Source: Plumapathes pennacea (taxonomy: Eukaryota; Cnidaria; Anthozoa; Antipatharia; Myriopathidae). Taken from it: a DNA stretch of 64,000 nucleotides. The position numbers were made by a program, and so were the translations under genes. The notes under the pieces are model-generated. The model had not been told where the DNA came from. It made no database searches and worked only from the letters and a program-made list of their open reading frames with translations. Numbering within the stretch: the stretch's first letter is position 1; every line of letters begins with the position of its first letter. This document shows positions 54,923 through 64,000 of the stretch, in pieces. The DNA lies in NCBI GenBank assembly GCA_964036295.1, contig OZ038463.1, positions 21,501,069 through 21,565,068 of the forward strand. Direction: 5' to 3'.

Positions 54923-55359
54923 GTTCTAAAAATGAAATTTAGCTTTTGGCTAACCCTTGTTAACCAAGTCCATCTGAACTTCAATTTAGCAATAAACCAG
55001 GTCTAAGTTAGGCTTTGTTTAAAAATCCACCCACAGAGTAGCCTGTATAGCTGACAGTCTCAATTGATGCGGTTAAACAGTGTTCATGGGCGCCATTATG
55101 TACTGGTGGCAGAGATGATAGACTGAGGGTGAGTGACAAAATTACGGGGCAGAGGGAGGGGGCTTGGTCAAAAGTCTTGCCCTGCCCCACTCCCCTCCCC
55201 CACCCTGTAATTTTGTCACCCACCCTTAGTCTCCCATCTGCCAGGAGTACAAATGGCACCTGTGAACACTGTTCAACCGCATCAAATGAGACTGCTCCCC
55301 GCCCCGTAATTTTGTCACTCACCCTCAGTCTGCCATCAGTACAAATGGCACCCATAAAC

Positions 55360-56729
55360 TATGAGGTGCCGTTACCGCCAATATTCAGCATGTTTGATTT
55401 TGTAAAATGGTGCCCTCAGTTTATAAAATGGTGGGTAACATTTACTAAATGCTCAGAATATTTCATAAAATGATGTTACCAGTTTCGAAAATGATGACAA
55501 TGATTTAGAAAATGGAGCGCCCGTTTCATAAAATGGAGCCCCGTTTATTCAGCAGTCTGGTGACAACCTGCGGCTTATGCGGCCGAGCAAACCTGGGACC
55601 CAGACCGTCAATCCAACATCGCAGACGATTGTCATCTCAATGATCTTCGAAAGCTTGTGATAGAAAAAATGGAAGAAGTCTGCTCCAGTCTTTTACACCC
55701 TTCCTAGATGTTGACGATTCACTGGAGATGATTGACCAAATTATAGAAGCTGTAAATTGTTTGGATTGTTCGGTGAGATTGCCAGAAGAAATTTATTGAG
55801 ACATCTCTGCTGCCAAAAGAATCATCGAAAACTCCAGCACAACTTCTACAAGAATCCCACGAATCCAGACCGGTATGGCAGATACACCAGAGGGTCGACT
55901 CTTTGTAAGGACTGTCTCAATCGTTGCCTCGGTACTTTGATGTCACGAGCGGCAAGATATCCAACGAGATTCTTTGATCCACAGTTAGGATTGAAAGTTT
56001 TTATCTCGCGAACTTGAATGTCTAATTCCTCATCCATGATGTTGCTGTATGGCCTTGCTGAAATGTTGTATTGTGCAAGACGTCGTTCAATAGTCCTGGT
56101 TGACAAGCAAAGCAACTCTGAAATTTGTGGAACTTTGAACCCCAGATCTATTAATGCTTGTAGCTGTTCTTGATAAATGTCACAGGAAGGGCGTCCTGCC
56201 ATACCGGTCTGGATTTGTGGGGATCTTGAAGAAGATGTGCTGGAGTTTTCGATTATTCTCTTGGCAGCAGAGATGCCTCGATAAATTTCTTCTGGCAATC
56301 TTACCGAACAATCCAAACAATTTACAGCTTCTATGATTTGGTCAATCATCTCCAATGCATCGTCGACATCTAGGGTCTCAGAAGGGTGTAAAAGACTGGA
56401 GCAGACTTCTTCAATGTTTTCTATCGCTAGCTTTCGAAGATCATCGAGATGACCATCGTCCGCCATGTTGGATTGGCGGTCTGGGTCCCAGGTTTGCTCG
56501 GCCGCATAAGCCGCAGGTTGTCACCAGACTGCTGAATAAACGGGGCTCCATTTTTAATATGAAACGGACGCTCCATTTTCTAAATCATTGTCATCATTTT
56601 CGAAACTGGTAACATCATTTTATGAAATATTCTGAGCATTTAGTAAATGTTACCCACCATTTCATAAACTGAGGGCACCATTTTACAAAATCAAACAGGG
56701 TTGAATATTGGCGGTAACGGCACCTCATA
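55360..56729. mobile_element. Foldback derived from an IS3EU-like transposon, 1.37 kb
   Basis: Ends are TATGAGGTGCCGTTACCGCC and its reverse complement. Arms 55360-55881 and 56197-56729 are inverted copies with scattered differences; both derive from the same 5' end of a transposon, including its coding start. The flanking target duplication is ATAAAC (55354-55359) and ATATAC (56730-56735), one base apart. The surrounding repeat has an unoccupied sister site at about 55257-55283 (GGCACCTGTGAACACTGTTC), which confirms the junctions. The catalytic part of the transposase is absent. Confidence 0.85.
55846..56466 (-). pseudogene. N-terminal fragment of an integrase-like transposase
   Basis: A 206-codon open frame. 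Residues 1-80 are acidic and helical; residues 90-138 look like a helix-turn-helix (GRPS, LGFKVPQISELLCLSTRTIE, RRLAQYNIS); the segment to about 190 (NPNCGSKNLVGYLAARD, ending RVDP) matches the region that in intact elements precedes an rve-type DDE domain. After RVDP the frame runs into the other arm of the foldback, so the DDE residues are missing and this cannot be an active transposase. A second, more damaged copy of its first 90 codons lies inverted at about 55625-55881. Assignment to IS3EU is from memory of the family and its 6-base duplications. Confidence 0.65.
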
Positions 56730-56735
56730 ATATAC

Positions 56736-57657
56736 ACTGTTCAACCGCATTGAATAAGACCGCCAGCTGCTCAGGCTACCCACTGAGTCAGATGGAAACT
56801 GATATTATTGCTTGCTACTTTTGAAGTCCCTAAAAAAGCAGGCTAAGGTTTCACAAAGGACTGGCTGGGGAGTGCCCCTAGTTGCTTGAGAATTGCAATG
56901 TACTGTCTATGGAGTGAAGTACCCTATTGTATGACAGCTCTTGTTTGGGTGCTCATTACTAATAATGCTGGATAGCAGAAAAACAGTGGTACAAACAAGG
57001 AAATGGTAGCGAATGGTAAGATCTTTTCTCCTGTCTCAGCCAAGACAAAGGTTTGGGTACAGTGGCTGAAAAAAAAAAAGTCTAAAATATTTACAATAAA
57101 AATAACAAAACAGAAGGATACTAGCACAATACTGTACAATGGAGCAGAAAATCCCTCAGATAATGTTCAGTTAATATGAGTCTCACAGCAATGACTGCAA
57201 TTTAGAGTTTAACACATAGGCTTATTAAACCTCTAGACAGCTTACTTTTTTAAGTAGCTGTTCATTATCTCTTTACATAACCATTAAGGATTAATGTAGT
57301 TTATCATAATTAATAATTAGTTTATCATAATTAACCGAGATAAGGGTATTCAATAATACTTTTGGTCATAAAAATTAATTATATTCAGTCTTTTCCCTTG
57401 TTCTACAAAGCACTCTGAAGTCTGCAACAATATTAGTGGTGGGGTATTCTGTAGTATCTCCACATTTTACTCAAACATGAAGTTCCAAACTGGCAACCTT
57501 GCTCCCAGGCTCTTTCATCTCTGAAAGAGGCCGGGAATAAGGTTGCCAAACTAGTTGCAACTTATCCATCATTTTTTAACATTTCCCAACAATGTGCTAA
57601 AAAATGGTTATTGTACATCATTTTATTAGCTACCTCTGTTTTATTTGCAGGTCAGTT
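56736..57657. other. Spacer downstream of MED10
   Basis: Contains the remaining flank of the palindromic array split by the foldback, a duplicated TAGTTTATCATAATTAA (about 57297-57334), and AT-rich sequence. No gene is supported. Confidence 0.55.
57640..57645 (-). terminator. Polyadenylation signal, MED10
   Basis: TTTATT on the plus strand reads AATAAA in the MED10 sense only 13 bases after the stop codon; another is at 57622-57627. The 3' untranslated region would be very short if the first is used. Confidence 0.5.
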
Positions 57658-60600
57658 CTATGGATTGGACTGGCTGCTTTTGAGTCTCTGATATTCATCC
57701 ATCTCCTTTGGGAATGATTTGCTCAGTTCTTCCACCAGAAGTGACTTGAAGTTCTAAAAGATGCAAAAAGAAAATAAAAACTATATTATTGTGAACTGGT
57801 GTATTTACCACCACACATATGGCTTATTTTATCTTTGGTGAGTAGACAGTAATGAAAGAGTCTAGTAGTCTAGTTTTTCAAATTCTCAAGCAAGAGTGTG
57901 GAATGTACTGTATGTTAACTCAATTTAATACCACAGTAGGAATGTGTAAGGGTTGTCTAATATGTGGTGTGCAGGCAAAGTATGCTCCACTACATGTTGT
58001 TACATACTGTATCAGAAGCAAACAAAGCTAGGAGAGTCATAGTGTGATCGTACATTTACTTCTAGTCAATAAATAAATTATTCATCACAATGCATGACTG
58101 TACAGGTAGACGTTTTTCTCCAGTCTAAAACTACTGTACAGTATATAGTGATCCTCGCTTTTAGTACAGTAGCTTTCCATATTATTATGTAAACATTTTA
58201 CTGGTTAGTTTATGATCAAAACTCTCAAGCTTGTTGCCTAAAAGCATGAGAGGAACAAATTAGTTGGTCTGCAATTCTGGTTACACTGTATTAAAGCTAC
58301 AGTACGAAAACCAAGCCCTGAAAACCTAGCACCTAAGGAAGGAAAATCATCAGTGAGCTTGCAGTGTATTATCACAATACCAAACCACAGCATTGACAAA
58401 GGTGTTCCTCTCTCTCCCCTCCAGCTCCCAAGGGGAGGGGGGGCAGGGTGGAAAAGGAAGAGGGCACACAGAGCACCGCATGCTTCATTTTCTCTCCGAC
58501 CGTGCGCTTAACATTCCCCATACTAAACACTATAAAACTGCACTAGTGAACATAATTTGTATCTAGTATGTGTACCTAAATAAATGTAAATGGCACATGT
58601 ATCACTTAAAAACCCTTTAAAGGAAGTAATATTACTACAAATTACTACAAGGAGTGTTTATTGCCATGTCAAGTGTCCTTACCTTGTAAGCATCAATCTT
58701 CCCTTTTACTTGTTCGTTCTTTACCAGGGCCTTCTCCAGACAGTCTTTGGTATACAGCTGAGGATTTCGTCCTTGGTCAATGTACCTACAGAATGTGAAC
58801 AATATCTCAACATTAAGCCACTCAATTGAAGCTCACAGTTGCCCTTGAGCTTTGCTCTCAGACAATAACATCATCTGTGCATGTGTTTCCTGCTAAAAGT
58901 AGAGTATAGTATGTAACCAGACTTGGTTTAAGAAGGAAAACATAGAGAAATTCACATAGCTTCAGTTGTTCTATGGTTGGATTGAACTCGCCAGTGTGAT
59001 TACCAAAATATAAATAATATTATGATAACAGATCAGGCAGTCATTCATGTTAACTTTTATCGCATGTAAGTGACACCAATAAATAAGTTTGCCTTGAACA
59101 GTTTGTGTTTTTGACCACCCCTTGCCACCTTCCCTCCAATGTCCCATAGTCCACTTTTATATTTACATAATATATAATGCCCGCTTGCTCGCTTATTCAG
59201 TCTCGTGTCACAACTCCACCAATCACATGTGAGAGCAAATACTTGATTGATCATAAACTGTAGTAATATATTATTAAACTTTATTTACTAGCTTATCACT
59301 TTGACAATCCACTTACTCAAAGACTTCCAGTGGAACCTCAACATCTTGTACAAGAGCCTTGCATTTCTCGATCTCCCTCATGTTGTCCACCATCATATTG
59401 CTGAAAAAAAAATGGACACTACTGTAAATTATGATTTCACGCATTATGTGAATTTGTAGAATATACAAGTGAAATTGGGAAGCTACTGTACAATCTAAGA
59501 CAAAACTGTTGGGACAACGTACATCACTGGGGCAGATCCAGGATTTAGAGAAGGGGGGTTTGAGCGCAACAGAAACTGAGTGTTCATATTCGATTTTGTC
59601 AACTTTATTGCTGTATGTGGTGTTTATTAAGTGAGCCAGAAAAAAGGGGGTTTGACTGAAATACCTCTCAAACCCCCACCCCCACCCCAGCATCAGGCTT
59701 TGTGCAATCACACTCCCCGTCCCCCTCCCCCTCCTATTTCAATGTTGGAAAGCAGAGAACCAAGACATACAGTATTGTGTGTGCATTGTCAAGTTTGTGC
59801 CTTCAGTATTGTTAATGGGGTAGAGGGATTCATAAGCATTGAATAGTAAGCTAAGAGCCACTTAAGAGTAGGTGTCCCACATAATTTTGTGTTGGACTGT
59901 AGTCTAACTGCCAACAAAACTTATCAACACAATACTTAAGAAATATATAACACATTACTGTGTAATATAGCCTCATCTAAACATGCAGGAAGTTGGGAGA
60001 ACATGAGAGTAGCGTAAGGAAACCACAAGGCCGCCGAGTTTTATTTATTTCTTTTATAAAATAATTAATCAATTAAAATACATCACAAATTGCGTCAGCA
60101 TGTAATTTATACATTACATGGTTGTTTAGCTAATCAGGGCACGCATAGTATCATGTTATTTTCTAATTATTATAAAAATATTATTTTTTATCAAGATTGA
60201 AATCTTTGCAAAGATACTGCACACGTAGTCACCATAAAAGCTGGTTCAAATTGTACAAACATGATGTGTGCATAAAATGATTTGAAAATAAGTTTGATAT
60301 GGTTACTTTCATCATCTGCTTCTTAGAGAGTTTTGCAAGTTGTATATTTTAAAGAGAAGATGGCTGATATCAGGATTGTTCAAAAAATGATAAAAAATTC
60401 AAAATGAGTAAATATCTTAGACTTTGCAAACATTTGTTTCACTTTTATCACAAATCAGTAAATCGAGATTATAGTAGAAACCTTCTTAGCTTGTTTCTAG
60501 CTGCCTCACCTTGCTGTCAATTAGAACTCTGAATGCATGCATTTGGTGTAAAAGTGTAGTTCAATCATGACAGGTTTTCTTTGTAGCTTTTTTTGCCAAT

Positions 60601-61137
60601 TGCCGTACAGATCAAAAAAGCCATGGAGAAATCTTACTAGATCGTCCTGCCTAGTTCGTTAATAAAAATACTTAGTATCTCCTATTATAGAGCAAACTCT
60701 TTTAGAGCTCACCAAAAGATAAAGCGGTTGTTGTGCTGTGTAGCTCCTGGCCTTCAGCGCTAGCTCTACGGACAATAATTATTCCATTGAACTGTCTAGT
60801 CTTGATTAATCCACATTGAAATTTCATTTCAGTCTTCCATTACTGAAAAGTTATTTGAATAATCTATTAACTTTGCACTTATACTCCCAACAAGTACCAA
60901 AGTAGATCCATATAACGTCATGTAGGTACTCGAATTTCTAGAAGCAGATAAATCATGAAAGCACGAATATACATTTAATCCCTCTTCTCCCGACACTCAC
61001 ATTTTCTGATTAAGGACTCCTTGACTTCCAGGTTGAACATCACTGACAATTATCCCGATCTGTCGAGTCGTCTCCACAAACTGTTCAATTGTCTGCTCAA
61101 GAAGCTCAAATGGCTCCGCTACCTTCTCTTCCGCCAT
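57658..61137 (-). CDS. MED10: Mediator complex subunit 10
   Basis: MED10 sits in the middle module of Mediator, the nuclear bridge between transcription factors and RNA polymerase II. Four coding exons on the minus strand, 61137-61001, 59400-59317, 58785-58683 and 57753-57658, all GT-AG with consistent phases, give 139 residues (human 135). The start is MAEEKVAEPFELLEQTIEQF, followed by RQIGIIVSDVQPGSQGVLNQK, both diagnostic of MED10. VPLEVFEYIDQGRNPQLYTK spans the exon 2/3 junction, and the last exon encodes NFKSLLVEELSKSFPKEM and a short Ser/Gln tail. The introns (1600, 531 and 929 bases) hold AT-rich sequence and no clear transposon. Function is inferred from the family. Confidence 0.96.
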
Positions 61138-62546
61138 GACAAGTGGCACTAAAGACGTCATGTAGACTTCAATATAAGTACATAACATATTTTTACTGGA
61201 CTGGCACGAGTCCCATTCGTCCGAATTAATTTTGCCATCGATATGCCACAATTTTGGAAATATACCGAGCAAAAAAAACATACTATCTCAAGATTACAAC
61301 ATTCTGCAAGTGTATACGGTTGGAAAACTAGGAACTGACTCTGTGATGGCTCCTTCCCAGAGGTCAAAAACAATAGGAAACCTCAAACTGTGAGCAGCTA
61401 AAAAGGTGGTCAAGGTCACCAATATTGTAGTTGACTGAGAAACTAATCAGTCCTTTGGTTACTGGTCACTTAAGGATCACAAGGGGGTCATCGCTAAACT
61501 TGCAAGAAGTGATTGGTCCACTCTTGTCTCTGTCTATTTCCAGACTTCTAGTCACATGGACAAATAAGACAAACTAAAGTAGACTTCAATGCAGTGGAGT
61601 GCTGGCATTGGGAATCCCACACAAGAGCCTGTTGTGCAGGTTATACATGGTAGTGCTGATGTGGTGAGATTTGATACTATTGGTTGATCAGCTGTGATGT
61701 ATAATCTTACATGTATGAAGGTAAAATCTGGTTCCCATGAGTTAAGCAAGTGCAATATTACAAGCACAAGCACAAGGAATTGAAACGTTTCCATTCTCAT
61801 ATTCTCATATCATTTGCATTTGCACTTGCTTTACTTGTGTGAACAACTAATTGACTAACACCCACACAGTAATATTGTAGCTGTAACTGTAACTATTGAA
61901 AGTAAACCTTTTATCACATTCACAAGTTAAAAACCAGTACTGCTGTAAATACAAAATGTACATGTCTTGGCCATTAAAAAAAAAAAAACATGTTTAGCTG
62001 TACACAGAAAAGATAACAGATGCTACTAAAGGGAATACTGGGACTTCACCTTCTTTAACAACACTGCATGTGGAGTTACAATCTGTCTATACAAATGGGC
62101 CTCTCTCTCCTCCTTTATCCATCCACTACTGAGTCAATTTCAATCTGTGTGGAGCTGTTCAACCATACAATATTATTATTTGATGACTTGTTCAGCTGAA
62201 ACCTGATTGAAATTTGGAATCTCACTGCACTACATCACTCACATCTTTTTCTTGATGGTTTGTAAGAATTTGTTTTATGACTTCAGGAGGAAATTGATCT
62301 GAAGCATGTTTTGAAAGGATGCAACTAAAATAATAATATTAGTTCCATCAGAGAACTTATCTTATTTACACTGAGTTATACCATGTTCCTTGCTTCTCTG
62401 GATACCACTCACCAGCTCTCAGATTAATGACTGGCACAACATTTACAACTGTACAACTGACTTGCAAACAAAACAGCCATAAAAATAAAATAATAATAAT
62501 AATAAAAAAAGCTTCAACCACCATCATGCTGCAGGATGGCTTCTAT
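61138..62546. other. Spacer between MED10 and the RRM gene
   Basis: Both genes are on the minus strand, so this interval contains the MED10 promoter at its left and the 3' region of the RRM gene at its right. A run of A's lies at 61977-61988 and an (ATA)n tract at about 62485-62505. No further exon was recognised. Confidence 0.55.
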
Positions 62547-63122
62547 TCAGAATCGGTTGGAGTTATGTTCAGGATATCTTACAGGGTCACCATACCGCTG
62601 CCTGTTATAGTAATCTGAGTAGCGATCTTGGGGGTACCCCCTATAGTCATAGCCCCGCGAGTATTCTTCCCTCCTTGAATCATAACCATATCGATCGCCA
62701 TAAGATTGCGACGGAGCTTCTCTCGAGTAACGATCGTAATACGGGTGGTATCGATCGCGTGTCGGGGGGTGGTGGCCGCCATAATGATGTTCGCGGTCAT
62801 AACCGCTCCCCCCTTGCCCGTATCCAGGTCTCCCAGTGCCACGACTTCTATCCGGGGGAGGCGCGTAGCGTAGTCTCTCCCTGCCTGCTCCTGTCTTGTA
62901 CGGCGTCTTCGAGATTTCGACTCTGATCTGAGTTCCCTTGAGGGAGCTGTTGTTTAGCTCCTTCATCGCTTTTTCGGCATCTTCAAGCTGCTCGAAATGC
63001 ACGAAGCCGTAATTTCGAATGATGGCGTGTTCGACAACTTTTCCATGGCCTGCGAAGTGCGCTTTTAAGTCATCCTCTGTACAGCTGTCAGAGATGTTGC
63101 CAACGAACAACTTTGTGGGCAT
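62547..63122 (-). CDS. Single-RRM RNA-binding protein with Tyr/Arg/Gly-rich tail
   Basis: A 191-residue intronless product. Residues 3-73 form one RNA recognition motif: RNP2 is KLFVGNIS (4-11) and RNP1 is RNYGFVHF (about 37-44), with the aromatic residues needed to stack on RNA. The spacing and the HAIIRNYGFVHF block resemble the RRMs of RBM4/Lark-type proteins. From about 85 the chain is low-complexity, rich in Tyr, Arg, Gly and Asp (repeated DRY, RGY and SRG steps), as in nuclear proteins that form condensates or bind splicing partners. There is no second RRM and no zinc knuckle, so it is not a full RBM4 orthologue and I give no symbol. It is divergent with XYLB, 193 bases apart. A role in splicing or mRNA handling is likely but unproven. 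Confidence 0.88.
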   Translation of the reverse strand: MPTKLFVGNISDSCTEDDLKAHFAGHGKVVEHAIIRNYGFVHFEQLEDAEKAMKELNNSSLKGTQIRVEISKTPYKTGAGRERLRYAPPPDRSRGTGRPGYGQGGSGYDREHHYGGHHPPTRDRYHPYYDRYSREAPSQSYGDRYGYDSRREEYSRGYDYRGYPQDRYSDYYNRQRYGDPVRYPEHNSNRF

Positions 63123-63315
63123 CGCTCCTCGTGAGAGACGTGTTTACGCAAAGAAATAACCTTCCCTCGAGATGTCAGCTACAACCACGCGCTAATCTGA
63201 CGGCTTGAACTGCGCATGATTTCAATGAGGTTTCCGATTGTCCGAACATTTCCGGAGAAGCGCCGAAAGTTCCCGAGCATGAACGGAAATCTTGTCCTGG
63301 TACTGACCGGCCGGA
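63123..63315. promoter_or_regulatory. Shared promoter of the RRM gene and XYLB
   Basis: 193 bases separate two divergent start codons, too short for independent promoters. The segment is GC-richer than the surroundings, with CCGGCCGG next to the XYLB start and no TATA box. Confidence 0.65.
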
Positions 63316-63681
63316 ATGGCTAATCCTCATTTTCTCGGGTTTGATCTGAGTACTCAGCAACTGAAAGCTCTAGTGATAGACAATGGCTTGAATGTACTTC
63401 ACGAAGCCTCGGTGCACTTCGACAACGATCTTTCAGAGTTCAAAACAAAAGGCGGAGTTCATAAACATGAAGACAATCTGACCGTGACCGCACCGACATT
63501 GCTGTGGGTGAAGGCCTGCGATCTCTTGCTCGCGAAGCTGCAGGCGAAAGGTGTTGACTTCGGATCGGTAGCTTGTGTTTCTGGGACAGGCCAGCAGCAT
63601 GGAAGCGTTTATTGGAAGAAGGGAGCCGGTGATGTGCTGCGATGTTTGAGGAAGGGGATGTCATTTTATGAGCAGTTGAAG
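63316..63681 (+). CDS. XYLB: Xylulokinase, first coding exon (partial)
   Basis: Xylulokinase phosphorylates D-xylulose to xylulose 5-phosphate in the cytosol, feeding the pentose phosphate route. The first 122 codons are here. FLGFDLSTQQLKALVID is the phosphate-binding start of FGGY kinases; ASVHFDNDLSEFKTKGGV and GTGQQHGSVYWKKGA match the animal XYLB N-terminal domain. The exon is open to 63750, but similarity stops after about YEQLK and the following codons are Gly/Glu-rich, so I place the donor at AAG|GTCTGC (63682). That donor is weak and the exact end is uncertain. The remaining exons lie beyond the window. Confidence 0.88.
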
Positions 63682-64000
63682 GTCTGCAAAGAGGGGGTTG
63701 AGGGGGAGGGGGGAGGGGTGGGGGATAATGGTCAGGATTTTTGTGCATGAAAACTTTAACACCTTAATTCTCACCCCTGGACAAGGAAATGCTGGCAAGT
63801 GAGGGAACAATAGCACATAGAATTGATAAATAATTTAGTTTTTATCTCTCAGCTGATTCCATATTTTGTTAACCCTTTCAATCCCAAGTGTGATCAACTT
63901 CAATTTCTTCTTCCATTTCTCAATTTAGAAATATATATATTACAGTAAGGAGGAGTTGGCTTTTGATGATTTGTTCAGATCATAGCTGACTAAATGATCA
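63682..64000. other. First intron of XYLB (partial)
   Basis: G-rich start (GAGGGGGAGGGGGGAGGGG) followed by AT-rich sequence without an exon up to the window edge. Confidence 0.6.

Larger units (their letters stand above)
54145..55359. other. 3' region of the LicD-like gene and repeat-rich spacer
   Basis: Contains an AATAAA at 54625, the second GGGCCCGG-terminal MITE (54679-54922) and a palindromic array at about 55050-55353. In that array, a segment with GTGACAAAATTACGGGGC and AACAGTGTTCA occurs in both orientations. No gene is supported. Confidence 0.6.

Overview
The window is eukaryotic nuclear DNA from an early-branching animal, most likely an anthozoan cnidarian such as a stony coral. 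Genes have GT-AG introns and sit among long AT-rich spacers. Ordinary animal genes (NELF-C/D, a slowmo-type PRELI protein, Mediator MED10, xylulokinase) lie beside secreted polysaccharide-degrading enzymes of the kind kept by invertebrates. Much of the rest is small inverted-repeat DNA transposons. The coral assignment is an inference from this combination; I could not run a search.

Layout. (1) 1-22 kb is a secreted glycoside-hydrolase cluster: a GH18 chitinase on the minus strand (2150-3490), a close paralogue on the plus strand (12490-13878), and a two-exon GH9 endoglucanase with two CBM2-like modules and a mucin-like linker (18252-21392). About 9 kb of gene-poor, MITE-bearing DNA separates the two chitinases. 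(2) 22.5-40 kb holds two housekeeping genes head to head with 363 bp between start codons. NELFCD is on the minus strand with 16 coding exons reconstructed here, giving 573 residues. PRELID3/slowmo is on the plus strand with 4 coding exons and 231 residues. Their introns carry several transposable elements. (3) 42.4-53.0 kb is a nest of repeats bounded by inverted repeats of about 590 bp. It contains a 4.48-kb LINE inserted in a 340-bp tandem repeat, a 2.17-kb MULE-like foldback whose arms carry a GGAACC-type minisatellite, and smaller foldbacks. (4) 53.3-64 kb has an intronless LicD/fukutin-like membrane protein, a foldback element made from the 5' end of an IS3EU-like transposon, MED10 (minus, 4 coding exons), an intronless RRM protein (minus), and the first coding exon of xylulokinase XYLB (plus), head to head with the RRM gene.

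How the genes fit together. The chitinases and the GH9 enzyme are all predicted to be secreted and to cut beta-1,4-linked polysaccharides (chitin and beta-glucans), so they could act together in digestion of food or algal material, or in defence. NELF-C/D and MED10 act on RNA polymerase II, the PRELI protein moves phospholipid inside mitochondria, and XYLB feeds xylulose into the pentose phosphate pathway. These last four are core genes with no evident link to the hydrolase cluster. Several transposon insertions could be dated in relative order because target-site duplications, or an unoccupied sister copy of the target, are visible inside the window.
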